Assembly: GCA_032164245.1 (NCBI GenBank)
Contig: JAVMKO010000003.1
Location: 89,031,890 to 89,095,889, forward strand
DNA: 64,000 bases
Direction: 5' to 3'
Source: Sternotherus odoratus
Taxonomy: Eukaryota; Chordata; Testudines; Kinosternidae
A program made the position numbers and the translations under genes. Below, in pieces: positions 46,859 to 58,927 of the stretch. Below the pieces are notes generated by a model. It was not told the DNA's origin. It searched no databases and worked only from the letters and a program-made list of their open reading frames with translations. Numbering within the stretch: the first letter of the stretch is position 1; each line of letters begins with the position of its first letter.

Positions 46859-49820
46859 AATGAGGATTACATCCAGGTGCGAACAAGGAGGATTTGGGCT
46901 GCTGTCAGCTGGAAATTGCTGGGGGGCAAGAACCAACATGTGTGGGTGGGAGACCACAAGAAAGCGGCATGTGATGTTATATGTGATGGGACAAAAACTG
47001 TATCCTGCACTAAAAATGATCTATTTGAGGGCTCAAATTATTTAGCTGTTAGGAAATAATAATAGAAGTGTTGTACTTTGAGAAGACAATAGGAAATTCT
47101 GACAAAGCACAAACCCAATAAACAATTTCTATAGCAAAAAATGAGTAAACATAAAAATCACTCACATTCACACACTCTCCTGGTAATGCTTGGAAATGAC
47201 TCTGGATAAATGCAAGCATAGATAAGTCATTAGCACATCTCATGGCTGTAATTCTTCATCTGGTGCAGAAGCAGCAGACTCAAGAGCTAGAAGGGGCAAG
47301 ATGTGGCAGGAATGAGGGAAGAGACCTATGTCTGAGAATTTATATATATATATCTATTTCTTCTGATTTAGTAGGTGGGATAAAGTGCAAATGTATGTCA
47401 CTGTAGTGTGTCTGTTGGGGAAAAGCAAAGACAACATGCTGACTCATGATTTAAAAGAATTTTGTCAGAACAATCACTTGCTCACATTAGATATTTTTAA
47501 CTTGTGCTGATTTTGAAAAGGGGCCAGGATAATCGCAACATTTTTTGTGATGAAGATTCAAAAGGTCTGGTTAAAAGAGCCTTTGTTGTAGTACTTGTAA
47601 TGTTCCAAGTACTAAGAAGAACTGCCCTTCTGTATAAGATTGCAAGCCATTTGGCTAACGTCTTACATTACATTTACTGTAGCAAAATATTTACCAACTA
47701 ACCTTTCATAATACAATATATTTGCCATATGATTACATTGTTTTTGTGTTACTATAGGAACAAATCGAAAATAACTGTATACTTATAACAACAATTACTA
47801 CTTTAAACAAAAAGGCAATTCTTTATCGTGGGTCATAAAATCCATTTTAGAAGCAAGAGAATGAGTGTATGGTTGTGTCTCTGTGTGTGTACAGTATGTG
47901 TGAAATGTAATGTCTAATAACTGCCACTGTAAGATTGTCTTACAAATATACATGGATATTTTTATGTTCCAATCTTGTTTTATAGCATTGTTATAAATAT
48001 ACAATAGATCTTTCAAGGTTTGTATGCTGTGCTAACACATTTTTCATATATAAGCTGACGGTTGTTACCCTTATAATAGATGCTTTATTTTGCAGATACT
48101 TTATTATGTGGAAATATGCTATTGATAAATAGTGCTTTGAGAGCTTGTTACTTTAAATGTTTGCAACAAGTGTGGTTAACCAAAATAAAAAGTCTGTTTT
48201 AGAAATCTTGCACATGCCAGTATTAAAACTATAAAGGCAAGACTGGAAAAAGTATTTAGACCATTTCTAGTTATTTCAGATAGTTAAAAATAAAATCATG
48301 TTGAAATGAGAGCTTTCATCAGTGCTTAATGTGTACACAAAGATCCAGATCTATTCGTCATTGTCCTTTTACCTCTCAGCCTCTTCTACTTCCAGGTCAT
48401 CTTCCCTGTGTTTTTTCCTTCCTTTTCTATTTTGCCCTATGGTTTTCTTTGCTGCTCTTTTCATTTTTAATCATCATTTCTATGCTTCTCTGTTTCTAAC
48501 ATTCATACCCTCTTCTCCCCACATTTCACACATTTGCCGCAGATGGGCCTAACCCAAAACCCCACCCCAAACATTCTTAAATGTTCTGGGGTTCAAAATC
48601 CAGATCCAACTCCAGTGGCTTGAGTGCATCAAATCAATGAGCACTGGTTGGTTTGGTTTGTTTGATTTGATTTGCTTCGTTGGGTGTTTTTTGTTTTTTA
48701 TATCTGTGATATTGTGTTATAGAAGTCACTCATATGGAGCAGATCCTCAGCTGCAGTAAATTGTCATAGCTTAATTGACTTCAGCTGAGGATATGTCCCA
48801 TAATTTCTACACTTTATTTTCTCTTGATATGTGTGAAGTGTTCTTTCTATGCCAACGTAAATACATCATTGCTTTTTGTCATAGGTCGTGAATGTTTTCT
48901 GCAGGAATTATTCTGAATTCCTCATATTTATACTTGAGTTTTTTCCTTTTATTTCATTTTTAGTCTAAAAATGCATGTTGCCAGTAATCAATTCTTCTGT
49001 TAAAACCCAAGTGTGTGTGATTTTTTTAACTAATTGTATAGCAGCAGCATTAAAAGAATTGGTCGGTACCCCAAATCAGAATCAATATTTAATCCTTACT
49101 CTTTTAGTTTATGGTATTCCTTTCAATATGACGTGTTGCCAATCACTATTATCATCTTGATGTAAAAAGCATGCATTGACTTTGCCCAAGGGAACGGCTA
49201 CATCTCTGTCAAAAGATCAAGGTCTCTGGTCAAACCTAAGGATTCCGTTGGGTTTGTTTACATTGGCTCGCAGTTTTGCTTTTTGTTTTTTTTTTTAAAC
49301 GGTAGCTAGATTAAAGAAATAAGAAAAGATTCATTTTGTCTCTTGCTAAGCATACTAGCAAAGGATTATATCTTCTCATGCCTATTATTAGTATAAGACG
49401 TTTTGTGTTGCTACCAATAGCAACAGGGCTACTACTTCAAAGACATGAGTTAGATAAGACAAAAGTGATTGATAGATATATAGATATGTATGCCTATGGC
49501 AAATTTCTGTTTATCTGACCTAACTGATTTGAACACATTAAGCACTGACTTTACTACTGTTTAATCATCATATCATGAGTAGGCGTTTTCTTGAAATTCA
49601 GTATAGTAGCTCTAAGTTTGTAATTGTTAAAACTGTAAACATACACATACATAAAGTGTATCTAAAGGGCAAGAACTCACCTTCGTGTATGTGGCTGTAC
49701 AAGCTATTAAGCTTCCTGTAAAAGTCATTTCTTTTGGCCTGTCAAATGCTTGATTAAAATGGCCTTTTTGTCAAAATGATCTTGATGATGCTGTATAATA
49801 AATATTTTCTATTTATTATT
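46859..49820 (+). other. GRM1: GRM1 3' untranslated region (end inferred)
   Basis: About 3 kb of AT-rich sequence follows the stop codon and contains no convincing gene. AATAAA hexamers occur at 47117, 48185, 48289 and 49797. It includes a short (TA)n run at about 47341-47352 and several ATTTA pentamers. The length suits the long 3' UTR of vertebrate GRM1. The short ORFs in this stretch show no recognisable domain. The end point is inferred from the last strong signal, since cleavage cannot be seen in DNA alone. Confidence 0.7.
49797..49802 (+). terminator. GRM1: Probable distal poly(A) signal of GRM1 (AATAAA)
   Basis: A canonical AATAAA sits in ...GTATAATAAATATTTTC..., followed by T-rich sequence. 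It is the last strong hexamer before recognisable repeats begin again near 50.4 kb. The hexamers at 48185 and 48289 are possible proximal sites. Confidence 0.55.
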
Positions 49821-50903
49821 TTAAAAGATTCTTAATTTTTGTTTCATGAAATAAATTGAAAATTTTTGAACATACATATCCAGAAAAAAATATCGGAGCT
49901 TTTAATCAGGGTATTAAAGTACCAAATTTTTGTGTGTGAGAGACTAGAATGCCTTAATGCATACAGATATTGTTTAAGTTATGTGTAAAAAAAGAAAGCT
50001 ATTCTGCTTACTGGTGAGGAACAGGAGCATCGGGTCTTGAGCTGTAGGTTGTAGAGAATATTTACCTGAGAATGGGTAGGAATCTCTGCCACCCCATGGG
50101 ATTAGTCCAGAAAATTCTAAATGTGAATTTTCATGGGTCTCAGGCGCTTGCATATGCCAATTCTGTCAGACCCGAGGCAATTTACTCAGAATAAAGGCTT
50201 GTCACAGAAAACGGTCTCTACTGCTTTGAGCTGTGGGCATCACCTTGTATCAAACACCTTACTGCTTCCTGTCCTGCAATGCTTAATGTTAAGATCAGTG
50301 AGCTTCTTGACTCTGCCAGTGACTCAAGTGGCTCTTTAGTGAGTCACTTAACGCATTAGTTTGGGATTGATGTGTACAGTTAGTCACTTAACCATCAAAA
50401 GAGGAGCAAGATAATGGAAGCAGTGTGAATAATGGATTTTTGGGTTTGCTGGCAATTTCAACAAATTGGGGAGAAAAAATTGTTTCAGGTTGACAAGGGA
50501 AACATTTTTTCTAAATTTTCGGCAAATTGAGAAGTTTTTAAAAAAAATCACTTCAGGTCAAACAGAATGTTTTGATGGTTCGCATTTAGCATTTTTTGAA
50601 CTTTTTAAAAATGATTTTGAAATTTCTAATCAAAAAGTCATTTTGCACCAAACCATTTAAATAACCATTTTATTTCAAAAATGTCAAAATGAAATGTTTT
50701 GACTTTTTCACAATTTTGTTATGGTTTGGGGTCTTCTTCTACACAAACAATTCAGTGAAATCAACATGAATTGGGGAAATATTTTGGTGTAACCAAACCT
50801 GCATTTTTTGACAAAAAGAAAGTATTGACCAAAAATTTTCACCCAATCTAATAAGAAACTTTTGAGAAGTATTTGAGATCCTCCAAAGAAAGTAACTGCA
50901 AAA
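49821..50903 (+). other. Start of 3' flank; AT-rich palindrome-like repeat
   Basis: 50430-50850 is an AT-rich repeat with many TTTCAAAAA/TTTTTGAAA and CAAAATGAAA motifs, similar to 27850-28215 and 6350-6440. These look like copies of one worn miniature family. No gene. Confidence 0.45.
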
Positions 50904-51149
50904 GGTATGTCCACACAGCAGCTGTGGGGTGTGGTTCCCAGCCCAGCTAAATATACATCGGCTAGATTTCCTTGAGCTAGTGCACAAATAGCAATGTGGC
51001 AACAACAATACAGGAGGCAGTGTGACCTCGCTACCTGAATACATACCCAGGGGCCAGGTACTTGGACAGACATCTGTGCTGTAGAGCTACCACATGTATG
51101 TCTACTTGGACTAGGAATTGCACCCTCCTGACTGCTGTGTAAACATACA
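50904..51149. mobile_element. Harbinger-type miniature element
   Basis: Ends GGTATGTCCACACAGCAG and CTGCTGTGTAAACATACA are inverted repeats matching at 15 of 18. Flanking triplets AAA and ATA are a worn TWA-like duplication. The minus frames of 101 and 152 codons that cross it are incidental. Confidence 0.75.
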
Positions 51150-51273
51150 ATAAAGGTGCAAAGCATTGCTCTTTTTTCTCTGTTCTCTTGGGTATGTGTT
51201 TTGGAGGAGGGGGCATAAATTTGGCAGACTGGCCTGTGGACTGAGAATATATGTTTTCAATTACTTTCTGATT

Positions 51274-51393
51274 GGGGCCTGACCCTGCAAGCACTTACCG
51301 TAGTGAGGATTCTTGCTGTGATTCCATGGGTCTCCAAGGAATATACTTCGTAATTACCACTAAGCTCAATAGCAAGTGTTTGCAGGATCGGCC
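51274..51393. repeat. Short palindromic repeat, copy 1
   Basis: GGGGCCTGACCCTGCAAGCA at the left mirrors AGTGTTTGCAGGATCGGCCC at the right. A 120-bp near-palindrome of a kind common in amniotes (ends GGGCC-GATCCTGCAA). No coding content. Confidence 0.65.
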
Positions 51394-51471
51394 CTTCATT
51401 TGTAATGATGGTTTTAACATTTTTAATCAAATGGGGAAGTCAGTTTCTCAGGAGGGAAATTGCTGAGGAAA

Positions 51472-51560
51472 TGGGCCTGATTCTGCGATCACGATCGGGC
51501 ATAGTGATGGCAATGGGATCACTTGCAGGAATAGGGGTCCGATCCTACAAACCCTTCTGC
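51472..51560. repeat. Short palindromic repeat, copy 2 (worn)
   Basis: GGGCCTGATTCTGCGATC begins it and GGTCCGATCCTACAAACCC ends it, with the same inverted layout as copy 1 about 80 bp upstream. Confidence 0.5.
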
Positions 51561-53433
51561 ATTGTGTTTACCCTTTACTGTGTAACGCCATAGTACATGC
51601 CTATCCATAGACCATAAAGAAGAATTTCAGCCCACAGTATTACATGACTGATTCATTATTAGCGGAACACATTTCCTCAAATGCAGGGATGCCCACTGGT
51701 GACTGGCAAGGAGTAAGACTGTAAAAAGTCCTCTTCTTGTCACAGCATCCCGAAGAGGTATTAACGGAGCAGTCACTGTTCAAAATTGTTTTGCTCTTTT
51801 TGTCTTCATTTTGAAGACATCCTAGGGCTTTTGGACCTTCCTCTTCTAAATAGCTTGGTGTTCTCTCACTCTACATTCAAAAGTGTGAAACAAAAAGAAG
51901 AAGACCCAATTCTCCCTCCCCACAGCAGCAGAGTAAGACCAATATAAAAATATACTGCTCCCCATTCATAGACTTCAGTATACTGGAGCCATACCCACCG
52001 TGTTTGTGCTAGGGCGAGTCTGGGCTTCAGAGCGAGCCAGGTAAGGAGACCATAAGTCAGCCCTTGGCCAGTCTATGTGCTCAGTGCTGCATCGCAGGGC
52101 ACACAACACAGAACTTTTTCCAAAATATTCAATAAAGTTTTGGTTCTGATGGTTGATGGTTTATTCCTGGCCTTGGTCTTACCCCGCTACATGTGTGCTA
52201 AAATCTTTAGGGCCTGATTTTATATATGCATTGATTTGAATCAGGTGTACAAAAGATCAGAATCCATATTTTCATTTTCCGGTTTTTTTAAAGGCACAAA
52301 TACTTGTATTTCACAAAGGCACATTTGCTAGAAGAAAGTTCTTAGACACACCCTTTAAAGTGAATTGTGTTGCACATTTAGCACATTCATTTAACTATAT
52401 GATTTTTCAGAAGCAGTCTTTGGTTGGCAGGATTTCTGACTTCTGTTTATATTTTATTTAAAAGAACCTTGTCAAGGTGAAAATCACTGGCCTCATTCTC
52501 CTTTCACTTACGCATGTTTAAATCAAGAGTAACGTCATTGCCATCAGTGGAGCAACATCAGCGTAAAACTGATGTGAGACAAGAATCAGACGCTCGTATG
52601 TTTAACACAAAAATCCTGACTGGTTATGTGACTCCCTATATATTAAGCTATGAATACGAACACAATATCTATAAAGCACATTTTGCTACTTACATTCATT
52701 TTGTGTTTTGCATTTTGCTCAGGCTGGGTAGTGGAATGAGACTAGCCAGTTTTGCTTTCAGTATCTCCTCAGTTTTAGCCTCTGGTTCCCATGTGCCTGG
52801 GATTTGTAGCACTGAGGAATAATATTACAGCCTAAGTCAGTTAAAATCATGTACATGGTTCTGCTCACATTGTTTTTATTGCTTTTTTTCATAAAAGTAC
52901 AACAAAATACACATTTACAGAAAGAGCAGATTGGACACAGTCTATATAAACAAACTTCACTAAATATGAGCAAACAACAGTTGGCAGAAATGCTAAAGGG
53001 AAATACGTAGAAGGCCAGATTCTCCAGACTGTTAAGCCTGCATTGTGCATCTCTGGGCAGCCAAAGGAGACTTTAACCTGGTTAAGTTGGACAATGGAGG
53101 GTTTCCCTTGTGTAGGGGAATCCTCCAATGACACAGATCCACAATAGTAGCTCCTACATCACACTGGCCCCCAAGCATACAGAGCATGGAGGGGGGAAAG
53201 GGCATTGCTACTCATCTGCTACCAGGTGTCTCTTCAATCTAACATAGCAAGACGTAACAAGATCCAGTGACTGGAAGTTGAAGTCAGGAAGATTTAAATT
53301 GGAAATAATAGGCATATTTAACAATGAAGATAATTAACCACTGCAACAGATGACCAAGGAATGCAAGTAAATTTTCCATCACTTGGGGTCTTCAAATCAA
53401 GACTAGAGGTTTGTTAAAATGTATGCTCTAGTT
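51561..53433 (+). other. Flanking DNA, nothing recognised
   Basis: No transposon ends or gene signatures found. Small ORFs up to 102 codons have no recognisable domain. Confidence 0.35.
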
Positions 53434-54078
53434 CAGGGGTGGGCAAACGGTGACCCGCGGGCCATATGCGGACCGCCTACCATTTCTATCTGGCCCGCGA
53501 GCTCGGGCGGGGGCTGGGCCGGGCCGAGCGCCGCCTGCCTTGGGGCCCCACGCTTCCGGTCTGGGGCGTCGGGGGCCAGACGCCAGGCTGAGCACAGTAA
53601 GCAAGAGGGGGGCTTAGGTGGTGGGGTCCCCGGGGGGGGTGTGGTTAGGGTGGGGTGTCTCAGGAGGGGACAGTCAGGGAACAAACAGCAGGGGGACTTA
53701 GCTAGGGGGTGGGTCCCAGGGGTGGTGGTTAGGGTGGGTGGGCCTTGGGAGAGTGCAATCAGGGAACAAAGAGAAGGGGGGGCTTAGATGGGGGGGTGGT
53801 TAGGGGTGGGGTGGGGTCTCAGAGGAGGCAGTCGGAACAAAGAGCAGGAGGCCTTAGAGAGGGGGTTGGGTCCTGGGGGAGAAGTTACAGTGGGGGGTCT
53901 TCAGAGGGGGCGATCAAGGGACAAGGAACGGGGGGGTTGAATGGGTTGGGGTTTCTGAGGGGGGCAGTCGGGGCAGGAAGTGGGTGTGCGGTTGGTTAGG
54001 GGGAAGCCTTCCCTACCTGGCCCTCCGCACAATTTTGAAACCCAATGTGCCCTCGGGCCAAAAAGTTTGCCCACCCCT
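53434..54078. mobile_element. hAT miniature element of the GTGGGCAAAC family
   Basis: Starts CAGGGGTGGGCAAAC and ends GTTTGCCCACCCCT. Its left side reads GACCCGCGGGCCATATGCGG and its right side GCCCTCGGGCCAAAAAGTTT. The interior is an expanded G-rich array of GGGGGACTTAGCTAGGGGGT-like units at 53600-53990, which creates spurious ORFs of 83-122 codons. Confidence 0.85.
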
Positions 54079-54079
54079 A

Positions 54080-55215
54080 GATTAGATTATCATAATATTC
54101 ATTATTGACCTTGCAGCTGTGCTGCCAAAATGACCCCTGTGGATCACAAACAGCCTGCATAAAAGAAAACATCCTTATCTTGAGTAGGGGGCAAACTGGT
54201 GCCCATCACCCCCATGACCACGTAACAGAAAAATGGCTTGATAGCACTTTTGGCCCTGTCTCCAGACCTGTGCCAAGGTCATCTTAGCTGCTCCGTCGCT
54301 CTGCTTCTCCACTGCCTTGCCCTGTCCATGGTAGGTTTGGCATTCTGAGTTGGTAAGATTTTGCAGCTACTTTGCAAAGACGTAAATGATTTAACAAAGT
54401 GAAAGGCCAGGGGCAATCAGATCCATGGTGTTTAAATTTGGCCAAAGTGTTTGTCATTCTTTAGAGAAGATCAGCTGAAAGGGTTGATCAAATCTGTTTT
54501 ATACAAAGTCTAAATGTTGTCTTTTAAAATAGTTCTTAAAGGGAGCGGGAGGTGTGGGGAGCCTGTTGTTATTGGGTTATCTTGTTGGGATTTTTTTCAA
54601 ATACATTACTCACTAAAGAGATACTTGGCAAGTACCAGCCTATCAAAGCATCAGGAAGTGGCTGCAAACCTGTGGTGAATATGAAGGCTTAAGTTTGCCA
54701 GAAAATGAGGTTTCCAACAGGCTGTTAAAACAACAACAAAACAGGGTACAGTGTGAGCAATGCTGTTGCATGCCCTACATCTGGAATAAAACCAATGGCT
54801 CTGTGAGCCCTGCTAACTCAAAACACAGATGTTAGCAGAGAGAGCACTGGGTAAAAGGCTGAAAAACAGAGACTTCTATTTTCAGCACTCTGACTAATCC
54901 CATCCCGCTTCAAAAAATAATCAGCACACCCTTTGCTTAGTATTGTTGCTATGAGACTAACACCTTCCAAATTTAAATAAGTCCAAACAAATTGGGGAGG
55001 GGGGGACTGTTTTGGCCTAGTGAAGAATTCTTTCCCTAGCCTTTGTTTTAAACTTGATTTGAAAGACAGACATGCACATCAGCACTCTAGAGAAACACAG
55101 AAGTAAAATGTTGTGATGACCTGTGCAGTTTCCCTACGCAGAACTTCCAGGTGGCGAATCAGCTGACACGGATACCAAAGCAGATAGATTAAAATGGTGA
55201 GGATGGGAATGGTAA
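54080..55215 (+). other. Flanking DNA, nothing recognised
   Basis: Ordinary AT-rich sequence with small G and CAA runs. No gene or repeat ends seen. Confidence 0.35.
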
Positions 55216-55217
55216 GC

Positions 55218-58200
55218 AGGGCTGGCCTTACCATGAGGCAAACTGTGGCTGCTGCCTCAGGTGCCAGACTGTGGGAGGGGCACCACTAGGACCCAGAGTG
55301 TAGAAAATTGTGTCTGCTGCTGATGCATATGTATTCTCTCTGATCCAAACGCACAGAGATGGTGGAGTGCTGTGCTGGAGGAAGGAGGGCATAAGAGACA
55401 TAACAGGCAGGAAGAAGAAAAGGTGAGAGGGAATAACAAAGTAGCAGGAGCTGTAGGGAAAGAGAGGAGGAGAAGCCTCTTATGTACCTTTCTAACACCC
55501 ACAGGAGCCTGGACTGATTAGCACCAGCTTCTCAGGGAGCTTCCTGTTTCCTGCTGCTTCCCTGAACTCACCTGAGGAGAACAGTCAGTCAGCTGAAGTA
55601 GTAGGAGCCAGTTAGGCCATTAAGATGATGATGATATCTTCCCTCACTCAGGCCCTGCAATCAGCCTGCTTATTTGTCCCCCTCAAAGGAGTGTTGAGAG
55701 CCACTATAGCTGGCACAGAACAGCAGTCATGAGTGAAAGAAGAAAACGCCCCTCTGGGGCAGCATTGAGAAAAAGAAAGAAAGTAAAGGAAGCTTTTCTG
55801 TCTAAGCAGGAAGGAGCTCTCCTGAGATACATAGACACAAATGGTCATGGTGAGCCTTCCGGCCCCAGTGAGGATGTGAGTGGTGAGGAGATGCCTGATC
55901 TAGTTAGTCAGAATACAGGTGACCTGGCAGCTACTGCAGCATCCATATCTCCATCTCAAATGGATGTAACCATGCACATTCCTGAAGAAAAAACCGTAGA
56001 TCAGAGAAGAGTGTGGTGGAGGTGCAAGAAACAGCTGCTGCTGAGTTTAGTTCCTCAAGTCTAGATGATCCAGGACCGTGACCCACTTGAGCAGTAGCTT
56101 GAGGGACTTCCTTGTACTTCATGTTCCCCAAAGATAAATGAAAATAGAAGTTTCCATCCAACACATTACTGGTGTGAAATCCCCAATGGTGACAAAGTGG
56201 TGAGGCTATGTCTCAAAAATGCTGCATACTGTTTTTGTTGCAAACTGTTCCAGTCTAATGTTCCAGCCACATTGGATTCCACATGAACAAAGGACTGGAA
56301 AAATCTGGCTAGAAACCTGGGATGCCATGAGAAGGCAGAAAATCACCAGAGAGCATTCCATAGGTGGAAAGAGTTTGAAAATAGACTAAGATTAAAGGCC
56401 ACCATAGATGATCAGCATCAAGAGAAGACTGCACCAGAGTCTCTTTAACGGCAAAATGTTCTGAAAAGGCTCTGCCATTGTGAGAATGCTTTCTACCCAA
56501 AACCTAGCACTGCAGGGCACTTCAGATCAGCTATATGTGCCAAACAATGGAAACTTCCTTAAAATTGTGGAGCTGATGGCTGAGTTTGATGCTGTACTCC
56601 AGGAGCATCTAAGAAGAGTCAACACCCAAGAAATGTACACACACCACTACCTTGGAAAAACAATTCAAAATGAGATCATACGGTTACTGGCAACAAAAGT
56701 CAAACAGAAAATTGTGGCATATCTGAAGTCAGCAAGATATTACTTTATTATTCTGGACTGCACACCTGACATCAACGATACGGAACAAATTACTTTAATG
56801 GTGTGTTATGTAACAACAGAAACTAGTGAAAATGTCCCTGCAATGGTGACTGTCAGAGAGCATTTTCTAGAATTTATTGACATTAATGATACTACAGGAG
56901 CTGCTATGATAAATGTGCTGCTTAAAAAACTGGATGATATGGGAATTGCAAGAGCTGACATGAGAGGTCAGGACTATGACAATGGTGCCAACATGAGAGG
57001 AAAGAACAGAGGAGTGCAGACACTGATTCAAGAGTTAAACCTTCAAGCTTGTTTTGTCCCATGCAGTTCTTATTCATTGAACTTGGTGATCAGTGATGCA
57101 GCATCAGCTTCTAGCGAGGCTGCTGAATTTTTTCATGTAATTCAAAGCATCTATGTAGTTGTCTCTGCACCAACTCATGGATGGCAAATTTTGAAGCAAC
57201 ATCCTCTCTGGCACTGAAACCACTGAGTGCCACACAATGGGAAAGACAAGTGGAGGCAATAAAGCCTCTCAGATTGGGAAGATAGATGGCCATGGTTGTC
57301 ATTTTGGAGGATAATGCTATGACAGGAAGTATTTGTGGGAGAACAGTGGCAGAGGGCAGTGGAATCACCAGAAACATACATCATTTTAAATTTCTGTGGG
57401 GCTTAGTGCTGTGGCATGACATGCTGTTTGAAATAAATGTTGTAAGCAAGAGACTCCAAGGTGTTGACCTTGATATATCTGGAGCAATGGAACAACTGCA
57501 TAAAGCATACCTACAGTCTTACCGGTCATAGGAGGGATTTCAAAACATTCTGAAGAGTGCACAGAAGTTGGCAGAGGAACTTCACACTGAAGCTATTTTC
57601 CCACCCATTCAAGAATACAAGTCACCGAAGAAGAAGACATTTTGATCACGAGGTATGGGATAATCCCATAAAAGGCCCCAAACAACAATTCTAAGATGAA
57701 TTCTTTAACCGGGTCCTAAATAGTGCAATACTGTCAGTTAAAGAATGTTTCATAGAGCTCAAGGAACACAGCAGTATATTTGGGATATTGTATGATATTC
57801 CAAAACTCCTCACTATTCCTGAAGATGACCTACACTAACAATGCAGGGCACTAGAGACAATGTTGACACATGATGACATGTGTGATATTGATGCGAGTGA
57901 TTTAGGGGATAAACTGAAAGCTCTTTCAAGATATTTCAGCAGGATCAACTCCAAAGGCTATTCTGGAATATATGTGCACAAATAAGATGACCACCCTCTT
58001 TCCAAATGCTTTTGTTGCTCTGCACATACTTCTAACACTTCCTGTAACAGTTTCCAGGGGAGAACGCAGCTTCTCCAAGCTGAAGTTAATAAAAACACAT
58101 CTATGCTCCACAATGACACAGGAGAGGCTGGTCAGCCTTGAAACCATCTCAAAAGAGCATGAGCTGGCCCTTCAGGAAGCAGTTAAAATCTTTGCAACCA

Positions 58201-58313
58201 AGAAGGCACGGAAAGCACCATTTTGATTATTCAAACAGATAAAAATGCCAGGGTTTACTATGCAGACAAGAAAACTTACATTTGCTGTTCGGGCATTTGA
58301 AAGTTAAGTGTTA
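55218..58313 (+). pseudogene. Dead hAT transposase gene of the DUF4371/ZMYM-like type
   Basis: A probable 5' element end CAGGGCTGGCCTTACCATGA is at 55218. Coding remains start with MSERRKRPSGAALRKRKKVK (55729), a basic N-terminus. A broken zinc-finger region follows at 56060-56480. A long open block at 56480-57217 shows NGNFLKIVELMAEFD, HYLGKTIQNEIIRLLATKV, ILDCTPDINDTEQITLMV and GQDYDNGANMRGK, the RNase-H-like core with its Asp residues. After a deletion/frameshift near 57215, LWHDMLFEINVVSKRLQGVD (about 57410) continues. The C-terminal dimerisation region LPVTVSRGERSFSKLKLIKT (about 58040) follows, and the gene ends KKARKAPF with stop at 58224-58226. Several in-frame stops prove it inactive. 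Confidence 0.88.
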
Positions 58314-58872
58314 CAGTGGAGCCCCGCTATAACGTGACCAATGGGATCCAAAAAATCCCATTGCACTAAATGCGGGGTCGCGTTATAGCGGGGTCCCACT
58401 CCCCGGCAGGTGGGGGGCTGTGGCTTCTCTCCCCGTTGCCCAGCAGAGGAGAGAAGCTGCGGCCCTGCATCTGCCGGGGACAGAGAACTCCGGGGCTGCA
58501 GACTGGGGACCACCAGCGCCTGCAGCCCCCGGATGCCCCTGTCTCAGCAGGCGCAGAGCCGTGGCTTCCACAGCAAACTCCCAGGCTGCAGGCTGCAGCC
58601 CTGGAGTTCTCTGTCCCAGGCAGGTGGGGGCCGCAGATTCTCTCCCCTGCTGGGCAGGGGAGAGAGAAGCCACAGCCCTGTGCCTGCAGTCCTGAGTTCT
58701 CTGTCCCTGGCGGGGGAGGCTGCAGCTTCTCTCCGCACTGCCCAGCTGGGGAGAGAGGCCTTGGCCCCCGCACGTGGCAGGGACAGAGAGCAAGGACTTG
58801 GGAGCCACGGTATAATCACGCTATATCTGGATTCGCATTATACTGGGGCACATTATACCAGGGCTCCACTGT
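58314..58872. mobile_element. Tigger-like miniature element with TA target duplication
   Basis: Ends CAGTGGAGCCCCGCTATAA and TTATACCAGGGCTCCACTG are inverted, 17 of 19 matching. TA flanks both sides (58312-58313, 58873-58874), as in Tc1/mariner-Tigger insertions. The left 80 bp folds on itself (CCCCGCTATAAC with GTTATAGCGGGG). The middle is GC-rich and built from repeated CAGAGAACTCC/GGAGTTCTCTG and CTTCTCTCCCC/GGGGAGAGAAG motifs in both orientations. This explains six overlapping ORFs of up to 179 codons. Confidence 0.87.
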
Positions 58873-58927
58873 ACTTAAAATTTTTGAACAAGGCATTTTA
58901 AGCTGTTAGTTTTCCTTTATTGGGTCG

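Noticed and set aside
50708..51166. 152-codon minus-strand frame
   Set aside because: Crosses a Harbinger-type miniature element and AT-rich repeat; no recognisable domain.
53419..53999. Glycine-rich frames of 84-122 codons
   Set aside because: Products of the G-rich tandem filler in a hAT miniature element.
58366..58909. Six overlapping frames of 91-179 codons on both strands
   Set aside because: All lie in the GC-rich repeated core of the Tigger-like element; their repetitive composition and overlap show they are not genes.
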